A DNA stretch of 64,000 nt from RH-AL1 sp965214415 (GCA_965214415.1 CBDCBQ010000003.1:3919141-3983140), one strand, 5' to 3'. Shown: positions 9,801 through 17,892, counted from the first letter of the stretch. Program-made: numbers and translations. The notes: generated by a model not told the origin, from the sequence alone.

Positions 9801-10177
9801 CGGCTGCTCAGGACGTCGAGCACGCGGGCGAGCGCCTTGGCATCGACACCCGCATCGACCCGCACCCGGCGACCGCCGCCGAGATCGATCTCGATCAGCC
9901 CTCGCTCCTTCGCCGGGCCACGCGTCCGACGCGGCTTCGTGGGGATCGACGGCGCAACGCTCGGCTCGGCGATCATCACCGGGACCATCGTCGTGGAAGC
10001 CGCAGGCAGCCGCGCCTGCCGACGCCAGGCGAACAGGACGCTCGGCGCGACATCGTTGCGGCGCGCGACCTCCGCTACCTTCGCGCCCGGCTCGAGGCTC
10101 TCCGTCAGGATCCGCATCTTCTCGTCGCGCGACCATCGCCGCCGCCGCTCGACACCACCAAGCACCTCGACCCGCAT
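9797..10177 (-). CDS. tnpA: IS66 accessory protein TnpA (HTH)
   Basis: 126 aa with a transposase_8-like helix-turn-helix, apparently identical to the tnpA of copy A. First gene of the element, about 85 bp from the right terminal repeat, where the element's own promoter must lie. Confidence 0.9.
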   Translation of the reverse strand: MRVEVLGGVERRRRWSRDEKMRILTESLEPGAKVAEVARRNDVAPSVLFAWRRQARLPAASTTMVPVMIAEPSVAPSIPTKPRRTRGPAKERGLIEIDLGGGRRVRVDAGVDAKALARVLDVLSSR

Positions 10178-10263
10178 CAGAACCGACCTTAAAGCTATCC
10201 TTGAGGTCGGATGCAGAGCCCTCCGCTATCGATGCCGCAAGGCGGCCGTCACCGGACGCTCAC

Positions 10264-10271
10264 GAAGGCCG
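10264..10271. repeat. IS66 copy B target-site duplication, right
   Basis: gaaggccg, the same octamer as at 7730-7737. Confidence 0.9.
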
Positions 10272-10365
10272 CGAACAACGCCGCGTAGCTGATCGCCAGC
10301 CAGGGGAACGAGCCGCGCGCCGCTTCCGCCACGCTCCTCGCCAAATCGAGGCGGGAGACCTTCAA
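10264..10365 (-). pseudogene. MFS transporter N-terminal fragment (second MFS gene, piece 1)
   Basis: A TTG at 10365, about 10 bp after the stop of the intact MFS gene, opens a frame reading VSRLDLARSV, then WLAISYAALFAAF, before IS66 copy B interrupts it. Removing the IS and one duplication joins it to AFGVPTAPFF, the first-helix pattern of HcaT-type permeases. It was therefore the second gene of an operon with the upstream MFS gene. The C-terminal piece is at 2,829-3,056. Confidence 0.55.
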
Positions 10366-10375
10366 GACGACAGGC

Positions 10376-11593
10376 TCACGTCTCGCCGCCGACCGGCTTG
10401 TCGCCGGACATGCGAAGGCCGATCCACCACGAGCCAAGGAGCCAGACCGCGAGCCCGATGCCCGCGACGATGCCGAGCAACACGAAGGCGCGTGGAAAGC
10501 CGAGGCGCTGCGCGGCGACGCCCGCGATCAACGGGCCGATCGCGCACCCCGCGCCGAATGCGGTGAGCACCGCGCCGAGCGCCGCCGTGGCGCGACCACT
10601 GCCGGCCATGATCTCCGCCGACAGGGCCGGCATGGCCACGCTGGCCATTCCGGTTGCAATCCCTTCCATGATCTCGACCGGCTCCACGATGGCCCAGGAC
10701 GTGCCGCAGGCCGCCAGAAGGCAGCGCAGGCAGGTCACGATCAGCGCCAGGGCTATCACGCCGCCATAGCCGAGACCACGAGCGAGGCGCGGCACGAGGA
10801 TCGCCGCCCCGATCATGGCGATCCGCGCGGTCACGACCATCACGCCGGTGGTGATGCTGGGATCGCCGCCGGCGGCCGTGCGAGCCTGCGCGAGAAATGG
10901 AAGCAACGCGCCGTTCGCCGTCTGAAGCAGCAGCACCGCGATCGTCAGCAGCAGCAGACCCGGCGACTGCAGCAATGCCGTCAGGGTCGAGCGCCCGTCG
11001 GCCTCGCCGCCGCGGGCCTGCGCGTGGTCGATGTCGTCGCGGCGGAGCCGGGTGACCATGGCGATCGAGGCGAGCGCCATGACGACGATGCTGAGTGAGA
11101 CCCAACCGAGACCAAGTGCATAGCCGACCACGGTCGCGAGTACGGCGTTGGTGGCGTTGCCTGCATGGTTGAAGGCCTCGTTGCGCGCCATCTGGACGCC
11201 GAAGCGCGCCTGGCTGACGATGCCCAGGGTCAGTGCCGCGACGAGGGGCGCGATCGCCGTGTCGCCCACCCCGATCAGGGCTTGCGCCAGCGAGATGACC
11301 CACAATCTGTGCGTCGCGACGATCGCGACCGCACCAACCGCGATGGCGCATACGCTGATCGCCAGCAGCGTCCGTTTGGCTTCGGTGCGGTCGATCAGGA
11401 CGCCGATCGGCGTGGTGGCGAGAAGGCCGCTGAGTCCGGCAAGCGACATGGCGATCCCGGTCGCGGCCGGATCGAACCCGCTTGCTTGAAGGTAGACCCC
11501 GAGGAAAGGACCAAAACCTTCACGGGCGCCGGCAAGCGCGAAGTTCAAGGCCTCGAGGGTTCGATCGGCACGCACGAGGCAGGGTGCTAGCAC
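10376..11593 (-). CDS. MFS transporter
   Basis: Inner-membrane major facilitator, about 405 aa, with some twelve hydrophobic segments. The motif-A-like loop after helix 2 reads IGVLIDRTEAKRTLL, typical of the arabinose-efflux-type MFS_1 family. The GTG at 11593 gives the longest form; a second GTG (VRADRTLEA) a few codons on is equally plausible. It is intact and heads an operon whose second gene is destroyed by IS66. Substrate cannot be inferred; drug or small-molecule export is the usual role of the group. Confidence 0.82.
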   Translation of the reverse strand: MLAPCLVRADRTLEALNFALAGAREGFGPFLGVYLQASGFDPAATGIAMSLAGLSGLLATTPIGVLIDRTEAKRTLLAISVCAIAVGAVAIVATHRLWVISLAQALIGVGDTAIAPLVAALTLGIVSQARFGVQMARNEAFNHAGNATNAVLATVVGYALGLGWVSLSIVVMALASIAMVTRLRRDDIDHAQARGGEADGRSTLTALLQSPGLLLLTIAVLLLQTANGALLPFLAQARTAAGGDPSITTGVMVVTARIAMIGAAILVPRLARGLGYGGVIALALIVTCLRCLLAACGTSWAIVEPVEIMEGIATGMASVAMPALSAEIMAGSGRATAALGAVLTAFGAGCAIGPLIAGVAAQRLGFPRAFVLLGIVAGIGLAVWLLGSWWIGLRMSGDKPVGGET

Positions 11594-11895
11594 CTGATTG
11601 CCTTAACGATGCCGCGGCGCAATGGCGCGCATCCAGCCACTGTTAAGGGTGCGGATGGTGCACCTTTGGTTTAAATGGAGCCCCGGGGATCGCCAGGGAA
11701 GCTAAGGTGATCGATGGTTCACTCGAGGGCGGCAAGGTTCTAGCCGGCGTGGCCTCAGCCTTCCACGACTTGCGAAAAATAACTAAGAGATCGCAACCCA
11801 GCGCTGCAATGCATGATGTCTCTGAGCTATGCGCACGACGACATCCGCGCCGGGAGCATGTAAGGCATTCTGGGAGCGTTGCTGGGAGAGCTGCT
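11594..11895. other. Intergenic region without recognised gene
   Basis: This separates the MFS gene from the EF-hand gene, which are divergent, so promoters for both are expected here. Open frames on either strand lack recognisable domains. No clear operator or repeat was seen. Confidence 0.4.
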
Positions 11896-12327
11896 GTGCG
11901 CAAGATTGAGTTGGCTTTAGGAGCATTTCTCATAGCAAATGTCTCCGCTATGCCAAATTCTCGGGCTGTCATGGGCGGACCGACCATCATCTCGCGCGTC
12001 GATACCGATGGTGATCGGAAGTTGTCTCTCTCCGAGGTCCGAGCAGCAGCAGGCAGACGTTACGAGTTAATCAGAGGCAAGAACGGCGGCCATGTCACCA
12101 TGCTCCAACTTGGCGGTCGTATGGTGCCCGCGGACCTCAAGTCATTCACCGGTACTCCGAGCGTCTCCACATCGGTCAGCAAGGATGAGTACCTTGCTTT
12201 AGTCACCAAGTTTTTCGACGAAGCCAATACACGTCGGAAGCCCGGGGATGCACTTGGATCAGGCGAGTTGGACGTCGATGACCTAAGCTCCGATGCCGGC
12301 AAAAAGCTGGTTGGCCTGCTCCAGTAG
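11896..12327 (+). CDS. Secreted EF-hand domain protein
   Basis: 143 aa starting at GTG 11896. An N-terminal signal-like stretch (RKIELALGAFLIANVSA) would export it. One canonical EF-hand loop, DTDGDRKLSLSEV, sits near residue 36. A second acidic loop-like segment lies near the C terminus (LGSGELDVDDL). Similar periplasmic calmodulin-like proteins are common in Hyphomicrobiales; calcium binding is inferred from the loop. The start was chosen because the upstream part of the frame has no signal sequence. Partner unknown. Confidence 0.65.
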   Translation: MRKIELALGAFLIANVSAMPNSRAVMGGPTIISRVDTDGDRKLSLSEVRAAAGRRYELIRGKNGGHVTMLQLGGRMVPADLKSFTGTPSVSTSVSKDEYLALVTKFFDEANTRRKPGDALGSGELDVDDLSSDAGKKLVGLLQ

Positions 12328-12449
12328 CTGGACTGTGGCAGCGAAGTGCGGTTCGGATTGCAATTGACTACGTTCCTCCCTCTGGGCATTAGGCCTCCGC
12401 TTGACTGTGCGACCTTCCCTTGCAACCGCTGCTTTGGAGAAACTGCTTC

Positions 12450-13628
12450 GTGAAAGAGCCGGGTATTGATGATCGACCAAGACGCCGGTTCATTGTCGCG
12501 ATACCCGTTCGCAACGAGGCGGAAAGGATCGGCCCCTGTCTGGCCGCGCTGTCGCGTCAGAGTGGCATTGCGCCCGGCACACTTGGCGTTGTCCTCTTCC
12601 TTAATGCCTGCACCGACAACACCATGGCCGTGGTCGATGCCCAATCCTGCGGACTGCCGTTCACCCTGCGAGTAATCGAAGGCCAAAGCGATCGCCCCTC
12701 GGCCGGTTGGGCGCGACGCATGGCGATGGAGGCTGCGCTCGCCTGGCTGGACGAGGCGGAGTTCGCCGATGGCGTGCTACTAACAAGCGATGCTGATAGT
12801 CGCGTGGGCGACGACTGGGTAGCACTCAATGTAGCGGCGATCGCCGCCGGGGCAGACGCCGTAGCCGGGCGTATCGCGCTCGATCCGCTCGAGGCGGCCG
12901 CGCTTCCCAAACGCCTCCATGTTCGCGGCCGGCTCGAGTCGAGTTATGAAGCGCTGCTAACTGAGATCGGCGCCCGGATTGATCCTGAGCCAGGCAATCC
13001 ATGGCCCTGCCATTGGTCTCGCTCTGGGGCGACGATCGCCGTCCGGGCGTCGACCTATCGCGCAGTCGGCGGTATTCCAAAGATTGAGTGTGGCGAAGAT
13101 CGGGCGTTTGTCGACGCCGTGCGATCGGCCGGCTTTGTCGTCCGCCATGCGCCGGACATTGAGGTGATTACGTCCGGGCGTCTCGACGGCCGCGCAGTGG
13201 GTGGCGTCGCGGATACGATCAAGCTGCGCTGCGAGCGGCCCCAGGCGCCGTGCGATGACCGCCTTGAACCCCTCCGCTGCTTTATTGTCCGTAGCGTGAT
13301 CGCTCGAATGCTGCGAAAGCGCTATGCGGCGCAAACGAACGGACCGATTTGGCCCTGGGCCTTCGCGCTCAACCTTCCTCACGCCACAACCCGCGCCTTG
13401 TTGAATATGCCCCTACATGCAGCCCGCGCTTCTATCGAGGCGGCTAGTCCGAGGTTGGTATGTCGCCCCCTTACCCCAGTGAAGCTGCCTCGGCAGATCT
13501 GGCTGGCTGAGCTTGTTGCGAGTGTCCTCCGAGCGCTGGTCCATCGCCGCCCCGCAGCAGGTCGAGCTGACAGCGCTGTGAGCGCACCGCTCACGTCGCT
13601 GCCGCGAAGGGCTCCGCGGCTGCCATGA
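12450..13628 (+). CDS. Glycosyltransferase family 2
   Basis: Likely GT-A fold glycosyltransferase of about 392 aa. FIVAIPVRNEAERI is the typical N-terminal strand, and LTSDADSRVGDDW carries the DXD-like metal/sugar-nucleotide site. GGIPKIECGEDRAFVDAV resembles the acceptor-side ED motif. The GTG at 12450 is preferred over the TTG at 12420 because a GGAGA ribosome-binding site lies about 10 bp upstream. No transmembrane anchor is evident. The product may be an exopolysaccharide or glycolipid; neighbouring genes give no help. Confidence 0.78.
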   Translation: MKEPGIDDRPRRRFIVAIPVRNEAERIGPCLAALSRQSGIAPGTLGVVLFLNACTDNTMAVVDAQSCGLPFTLRVIEGQSDRPSAGWARRMAMEAALAWLDEAEFADGVLLTSDADSRVGDDWVALNVAAIAAGADAVAGRIALDPLEAAALPKRLHVRGRLESSYEALLTEIGARIDPEPGNPWPCHWSRSGATIAVRASTYRAVGGIPKIECGEDRAFVDAVRSAGFVVRHAPDIEVITSGRLDGRAVGGVADTIKLRCERPQAPCDDRLEPLRCFIVRSVIARMLRKRYAAQTNGPIWPWAFALNLPHATTRALLNMPLHAARASIEAASPRLVCRPLTPVKLPRQIWLAELVASVLRALVHRRPAAGRADSAVSAPLTSLPRRAPRLP

Positions 13629-13698
13629 AGCTATGGCGACATTGCCGGTCAGAGGGATGATCAGTCTTGCCGAGCCTGTTTCGAGGCTACGGAAAACG

Positions 13699-13724
13699 CC
13701 CTCGGCACTACCGGGCCGAGGGCC
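13699..13724 (-). terminator. Rho-independent terminator after the manganese catalase gene
   Basis: The perfect 9-bp stem gccctcggc/gccgagggc with an 8-nt loop is followed on the minus strand by gttttcc. It lies 6 bp past the catalase stop codon. Confidence 0.75.
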
Positions 13725-13730
13725 CGCGTT

Positions 13731-14588
13731 TTAGCCTATTTGCTGTGTCTCCGCGCCGCTGTCGGGACGGGCCGGGCCGAGCGCAGGCTCCTCGCCAAGC
13801 GGCTTGTTCTGAAACACGGTGTACTTACCCTTCCCGTCAAGTGACGGGCCATGGGTCCAACGGCCCTTCTCCGGCTTCTCCCCGTCATGCGCAGTAGCAA
13901 AGAAGTTGTAATTGTACTTTTGATGCTCTTTTTCCTGAGGGAAACTGTTGGGGATCGGCAGCACGCCTTCGTTGCCGCCAAGCTCCTCAATAACGGCAAG
14001 CCACTGCTGCTGATGCATGGTGTCACGAGCGATCATAAAGCTGAGCATGTCGATCATGCCGGGGTCCTGCGTCATGTTGTACAGGCGACAGGCTAAAACG
14101 CGGCCCGTGGATTCCGCCGCAACGTTGCAGTACATATCGGCAGCGAGATTGCCGCTGGCATAGATGTGCGACATGTCGAACGGCACGCCTTCGGCATTAG
14201 CTGGAAATGCCGCCATCCCGGTGCTGAGCACGTGGCGATGCAGCATGCCTTCCAGCACATGCTGAGGATTGCTGCCGCCCATCACGGCTCCCACAACCGC
14301 GTCCTTCGAGCCAGCCTCCTGCACGCCAGTCGGCGCATGCTCGAGGTTGAGCGCAACCGCTGTAGCCAGCATCTCGATATGGCCCATCTCCTCGGTTGCC
14401 GTGTTGAGAAGCATGTCGCGATACTTTGTGGTCGGGCCGCGGGCACCCCACGCCTGAAAAAAGTATTGCATGCATACGCGAATTTCACCTTCGATGCCGC
14501 CGATCGCCTGCTGCAGCGACCGGGCGTAGACCGGATCGGGCTTCTCCACCTTGACCGGATATTGCAGTCGCTTGTCGAAATAAAACAT
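13731..14588 (-). CDS. Manganese catalase
   Basis: Non-haem dimanganese catalase (285 aa) that disproportionates hydrogen peroxide. The ferritin-like four-helix core is visible. The metal ligands expected for the family fit Glu in GGIEGEIRV, Glu and His in ATEEMGHIEM, Glu in AAESTGRV and His in RDTMHQQQW. A strong GGAGG site lies just before the ATG at 14588 and a hairpin terminator follows the stop, so it is a stand-alone transcription unit. It probably protects against oxidative damage; such genes are often found on mobile DNA in this order. Confidence 0.93.
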   Translation of the reverse strand: MFYFDKRLQYPVKVEKPDPVYARSLQQAIGGIEGEIRVCMQYFFQAWGARGPTTKYRDMLLNTATEEMGHIEMLATAVALNLEHAPTGVQEAGSKDAVVGAVMGGSNPQHVLEGMLHRHVLSTGMAAFPANAEGVPFDMSHIYASGNLAADMYCNVAAESTGRVLACRLYNMTQDPGMIDMLSFMIARDTMHQQQWLAVIEELGGNEGVLPIPNSFPQEKEHQKYNYNFFATAHDGEKPEKGRWTHGPSLDGKGKYTVFQNKPLGEEPALGPARPDSGAETQQIG

Positions 14589-14732
14589 GAAACCTCCTCA
14601 ACGAGCCACCGGGCTCCGCGCGGCAACGAGGCAGCGTTCGAAAGGTCTCTCGCATTCGCAGACGAATGCACGGTCATCGGCGTCAGCACGACGGGATAGC
14701 TATGACGTGCTAGAGAAGCGGCACGGTCGTTG

Positions 14733-14783
14733 TGACCTGCCCCCGAACTCTCATCCAGCGGCGATTAGAGCCTGTCCGGTTGA
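14733..14783. repeat. IS3 terminus remnant (same element as at window start)
   Basis: tgacctgcccccgaactctc and the following ~25 bp match, in reverse orientation, the terminus at 802-851. Only the tip of the element remains, and a different IS3 remnant starts directly after it. Confidence 0.7.
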
Positions 14784-14831
14784 TGAGGGTCCCCCGGTTT
14801 CTCCTCCATTCCGAAGGTGAGGATCCGGCGT

Positions 14832-15197
14832 TCATTCGGCGGCTTTCAGAGCCGTTGCGGCAGCGTATTCGTTTGGCGTCTTCCAGCCAAGCGACGTGTG
14901 AGGACGGCTCTGGTTATAGTCCCTCCGCCAAGCCTCGATCTTGGTCCTGGCGTCGGCCAGCGACAAGAACCAATGTGTGTTCAGGCATTCGTCGCGTAGG
15001 CGGCCGTTGAACGATTCCACGAAGGCGTTGTCGGTTGGCTTGCCAGGCCGGCTGAAGTCCAGCGTGACGGCGTTCTCGTAGGCCCAGCGGTCGAGCGCTT
15101 TCGAGACGGCGACGACCTGCTCGCCCTTGATCCCCTGATCGACCTCGATCGTCAGAGCCTCGCGCGTATACGCATCGACGACGGTCAGCGCCCGCAA
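14832..15197 (-). pseudogene. IS3 transposase OrfB, C-terminal part
   Basis: The frame reads VVDAYTREAL, then the final catalytic Glu in DNAFVESFNGRLRDE and the family motif RRDYNQSRPHTSLGW. The first half of OrfB, including the first catalytic Asp, is deleted, with the joint near 15,195. Not functional. Confidence 0.85.
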
Positions 15198-15454
15198 GCG
15201 TCTTCCATATCCTGAAGGATGTGTTTGTCCAGGCTCAGATCGGCGACCAGCTGCTTCAGGTTGCGGTTCTCGTCCTCGAGCTGCTTCAGCCGCCGCAGCT
15301 CGCCCACGCCCAGCCCGCCATAGAGCTTCTTTCAGCGATAGAACGTCTGCTCCGAGATCCCCATCCGACGGATCACCTCGGCCACCGCCGTCCCCGTCTC
15401 CGCCTGCTTCAACGCATAGGCAATCTGTTCCTCGGTGTACCTGGTCTTCTTCAC
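15190..15454 (-). pseudogene. IS3 OrfA with internal stop
   Basis: From the GTG at 15454 the frame reads KKTRYTEEQIAYALKQAETG (HTH_Tnp_1), then IRRMGISEQTFYR followed by TGA where the family has Trp (near 15,331), then KKLYGGLGVGELRRL. The TGG-to-TGA change inactivates the helix-turn-helix/leucine-zipper protein. Confidence 0.8.
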
Positions 15455-15570
15455 GGCATGCTCCTCAATCACGGGGTTCACGATGCCGGAATACTCACTC
15501 TCAAAATGGAAGAGGAAAGCGGGGGGACCTCAACGGCGACGACAACCTCTCCTCACGATCCGTCGGACAA

Positions 15571-15653
15571 ACACGCAACCCGACGCACGTTCAACGCTTT
15601 CTGCTTTGGTCTCGCACGTCGCTGTCCGGCGCCGCGAAAGCCTGGAGAGTAAA
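15571..15653 (+). promoter_or_regulatory. Conserved leader 1 of the small secreted protein family
   Basis: About 80 bp upstream of the start codon that is strongly conserved in front of all three family members (see 20601-20687 and 23789-23871). It begins acacgcaacccgacgcacgt and ends in the GGAG ribosome-binding site. Conservation outside coding sequence suggests a promoter, a structured 5' UTR or a common duplication unit. Confidence 0.6.
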
Positions 15654-15932
15654 ATGACATTATCAAAGCTTGCCAAAGCAATTGCGATTTTGAGTATCGC
15701 CGTTGCACCGGGTCTCGCCGTTGCTCAGACCAACGCCCCGACAACTCCCACTCCAGCCAACCCCACGCCAAACAATCCGGTGGCCACAAGCGGGGCGCCG
15801 ACGTCTACCAGCGGCTCGTCCTCTGGCGCGTCTGGTTCGACAACGGGCAGCTCGACGGCAACGGGAAATGGCACCGAAGGCAAGTCAACGGCAACCGGTG
15901 GTCCGGCGGGCGGAGCGGCGAGCAAGAATTGA
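15654..15932 (+). CDS. Small secreted Ser/Thr/Gly/Pro-rich protein (family member 1)
   Basis: 92 aa. A Sec-type signal peptide (KLAKAIAILSIAVAPGLAVA, cleavage predicted after AxA) is followed by a low-complexity mature part with NPTPNNP, SGSSSGASGS and a conserved tail TEGKSTATGGPAGGAASKN. The GGAG site and ATG at 15654 set the start. It is intact, whereas the homologue at 20,688 is frameshifted and the one at 23,498 is intact. Function unknown; the disordered composition suggests a surface or periplasmic protein. Confidence 0.7.
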   Translation: MTLSKLAKAIAILSIAVAPGLAVAQTNAPTTPTPANPTPNNPVATSGAPTSTSGSSSGASGSTTGSSTATGNGTEGKSTATGGPAGGAASKN

Positions 15933-16022
15933 TAGCGTCTTAGACGCCGGAAGGGCGAGGACGTCTTCCTACCGGCATATTCGCTTTCAGCTTCACGGTC
16001 ACGATCGTGGAGCGATTCCGCC

Positions 16023-16115
16023 TCAGAGGTTCTTGCTGCCCGGCATGCGGCCGCTGCTCATGTGATGCTTCATCATCATGTGGTGCTTCTTCATGTGGTG
16101 CATGCCGTGGCGCAT
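16023..16115 (-). CDS. Met/His-rich mini-ORF, probably the 3' end of a decayed metal-binding protein gene
   Basis: 30 codons from ATG 16115, reading MRHGMHHMKKHHMMMKHHMS then SGRMPGSKNL. One third of the residues are His and nearly as many are Met, a composition seen in periplasmic copper- or nickel-binding proteins. The upstream frame is closed by a TAG just before the ATG (near 16,127), so a longer ancestor with a signal peptide has probably been lost. Whether the remnant is expressed is unknown. Confidence 0.35.
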   Translation of the reverse strand: MRHGMHHMKKHHMMMKHHMSSGRMPGSKNL

Positions 16116-16202
16116 GTGGCCGCACTAGCTGGTTCCGGCGGTGTCCAGGGTGTGGAAGAAATAGCGTGGCATCCGCCACCATCGAACGACAGCGCTAGCC
16201 TG

Positions 16203-16433
16203 TCATTTACAGATGATAAGTTGGCGTTCCACGACCGGCATAGCCTTTCGGGGCTGCCCATCGAGTCCATGCTTGACCCGCATCTGAGTTATCAGCTCAA
16301 GCGATGACGTAACGGATTCGGCGGTTTTCTTCGCCGTCGCCAGGGCTTCGGTTATCCTCTCAGGACGTCGCGCACTGAACGTCTGTGTCGCGATTGTCGG
16401 AAGACGTGCCCGGTCTCCCAATATCTCGAACAT
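16203..16433 (-). CDS. Hypothetical small helical protein
   Basis: 76 aa with an AGAGG-like site before ATG 16433. It is predicted largely helical (ITEALATAKKTAESVTSSLE) with no membrane segment or Cys. The central heptad pattern is faintly phasin-like, but no family was recognised. Confidence 0.45.
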   Translation of the reverse strand: MFEILGDRARLPTIATQTFSARRPERITEALATAKKTAESVTSSLELITQMRVKHGLDGQPRKAMPVVERQLIICK

Positions 16434-16656
16434 GGCGGTACCTCTTGGCGCAAATCAAAGTCTGTCTCGAAACGCTATAATCATTGCCGCAATGGATCCT
16501 ACCAAACCAGTACAACAACAACGACCACTCGCCAATCCATTTCTGCCTCCGGCGGGATGATAACATTGTTAATGTAGCTTGCGCCTATCAAACACTTGAC
16601 AAAGTTGGCAAAGGCGCGCGGTTGATTGTCGCAAAAAATGCGATGGCGAGGTTGAG

Positions 16657-16785
16657 ATGATCATTGATCTACTGATCGGGACGCTGGCGATTGCAACAAT
16701 TGCCGCCGCGGGCGTTCTAGAGTTGCGGGTCGCTAGGCGGCTAGATCGCAAGGGAGCACGCCGGCACTGGCCGATGCTGTACTGA
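16657..16785 (+). CDS. Hypothetical single-pass membrane microprotein
   Basis: 42 aa. An N-terminal transmembrane segment (IIDLLIGTLAIATIAAAGVL) is followed by a basic tail (RVARRLDRKGARRHW). A GAGGTTGAG ribosome-binding region lies 5-6 bp before the ATG. Short and unrecognised, but the composition and RBS favour a real gene. Confidence 0.45.
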   Translation: MIIDLLIGTLAIATIAAAGVLELRVARRLDRKGARRHWPMLY

Positions 16786-16938
16786 ATACCCGCGCCCTAT
16801 CGCATCCGCTTCAAAGCGCACCGCAGCTTGCCGGACGCATCGTCGATCGCCACGGCGGTCCAGTCGCTCGCGAACAGTCACCAGCTCATGTTGCGCGCTT
16901 TCGAGGGCGTACGCCTGCCGCGCCGCTGTTCTCTCCGA

Positions 16939-17136
16939 TCATGCGTTTCGCTTGGGGCTCAGTCTGAGGCTCGCTGCGGCGGCTTCTAGCTGCTCGGGAT
17001 CATGGCCGAGGCGGTCGATGAGCATTTGGGCGCGATCCGGCGAGATGCCGTGCTTACGGGCTACGTCCCCCGCCTCGAAAGGCTTCGAGCTTGTGTCGTT
17101 GTCGGGATCATCCCATTTCGGCTTGTCGTCGGACAC
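16939..17136 (-). CDS. DUF3606 domain protein
   Basis: 65 aa from GTG 17136. It has an acidic N terminus (SDDKPKWDDPDND) and then a UBA-like helical unit, ARKHGISPDRAQMLIDRLG, followed by DPEQLEAAAASLR, which matches the small DUF3606 family common in Hyphomicrobiales. Function unknown; many members are stress-associated. Confidence 0.6.
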   Translation of the reverse strand: MSDDKPKWDDPDNDTSSKPFEAGDVARKHGISPDRAQMLIDRLGHDPEQLEAAAASLRLSPKRNA

Positions 17137-17251
17137 GTACGTATTCAGCCTTTCCTCATCCTTGCGCCGGGCCTCGCCGTTTGGCTCGACAAATATGATG
17201 CAAGCGGCGTCATATCACGTAACGCCCTGCCGTTCCGACGATTAGATTCCG

Positions 17252-17371
17252 CTACTTCGGATTACAGGACTTGTGGCGCGATCGTGCGTCTGTTCCCAGT
17301 CCCTGCTCCTTACACCACGACGCGAACTCGTCGGGTTTGACGAGCTTCCGCTCGACGACAAGACTCGGCAA
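17252..17371 (-). CDS. Possible small ORF downstream of the SOS-box gene
   Basis: 39 codons from TTG 17371, reading PSLVVERKLVKPDEFASWCK then EQGLGTDARSRHKS. The codon pattern looks coding, but no start stronger than TTG exists and no ribosome-binding site is clear. It lies 30 bp past the stop of the 17,401-17,865 gene in the same direction and may be its operon partner or a remnant. Confidence 0.3.
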   Translation of the reverse strand: MPSLVVERKLVKPDEFASWCKEQGLGTDARSRHKSCNPK

Positions 17372-17400
17372 ACGCCCAACATGAGGTACACTTTCGGCAG

Positions 17401-17865
17401 CTAGCGGCGCTTCGCCCTTAACGCCTCGATCGCCTCTCGTGTCATGTTTCCTCCCGGCCCTTCAACCCGCAGCACGATGTCGCCTTTATCGGCCAGGTCG
17501 AACGCGAGCCTTATCGCTCGTTCTTCTGACGATAGCGGGCTCGACCTACCCTCACCGCCGTCCGGCAGACTGATCACAACGACCCACAGCGCCATCGGTC
17601 GTCGGCCGTTCCCTTGGAAGGCGACCTCGTTCCAGCTTGCGGAGATCTCCTTGGCACGGCGTCCGCAGCTCTGACAGATCAATCGTCGTCGTTTCGGGAT
17701 GTCGATGAAGAACGTCTCGTCGGGTAATCGCAACGCATCGAACGTGAGCTTCGAAACATGCCCGCATGGTGCTGCGCAGTGCACTGAGAACGTCGTCATG
17801 CCTTGACGGCGCGTATCGCCGATGGTCGGCGGATTGTCGCCGAGAAGGTCTTTCATGCTGCCCAT
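17401..17865 (-). CDS. Unknown protein with Cys-pair (zinc-ribbon-like) region, SOS-box controlled
   Basis: 154 aa. Cys/His pairs CAAPCGH and CQSCGRR, about 40 residues apart, suggest a structural zinc. SWNEVAFQGNGRRP and WVVVISLPDGG follow. The tail LAFDLADKGDIVLRVEGPGG is repeated in a broken paralogue at 34,084-34,360. ATG 17865 has a GAGGG site; an in-frame ATG at 17856 is an alternative. A perfect LexA box ends 13 bp upstream, so DNA damage should induce it. No biochemical role is known to me; DNA-damage response is inferred from regulation only. Confidence 0.65.
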   Translation of the reverse strand: MGSMKDLLGDNPPTIGDTRRQGMTTFSVHCAAPCGHVSKLTFDALRLPDETFFIDIPKRRRLICQSCGRRAKEISASWNEVAFQGNGRRPMALWVVVISLPDGGEGRSSPLSSEERAIRLAFDLADKGDIVLRVEGPGGNMTREAIEALRAKRR

Positions 17866-17877
17866 AGCGCCCTCGAT

Positions 17878-17892
17878 GTTCGCTAATTGTTC
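17878..17892. promoter_or_regulatory. LexA (SOS) box, GTTC-GCTAATT-GTTC
   Basis: Perfect match to the alphaproteobacterial LexA operator GTTC-N7-GTTC. It lies 12 bp before the start codon of the minus-strand gene 17,401-17,865. Confidence 0.75.

Larger units (their letters stand above)
7738..10263 (-). mobile_element. IS66-family element, copy B (2,526 bp, intact)
   Basis: Complete element with terminal inverted repeats (inward GAAAGCGTCCGG at the left, GTGAGCGTCCGG at the right), three intact genes and a perfect 8-bp target duplication. It inserted near codon 33 of the second MFS gene. Near-identity to copy A indicates recent transposition. Confidence 0.95.
14784..15532 (-). mobile_element. 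IS3-family element, internally deleted (749 bp)
   Basis: Terminal repeats TGAGGGTCCCCC (14784 inward) and TGAGGTCCCCCC (inward from 15532) bound a relic that has lost the middle of the element. No target duplication is visible (tga versus acg). It carries the two transposase remnants described separately. Confidence 0.8.

Noticed and set aside
15220..15420. Plus-strand frame opposite the IS3 orfA remnant
   Set aside because: Antisense to a recognisable transposase; no own start or domain.
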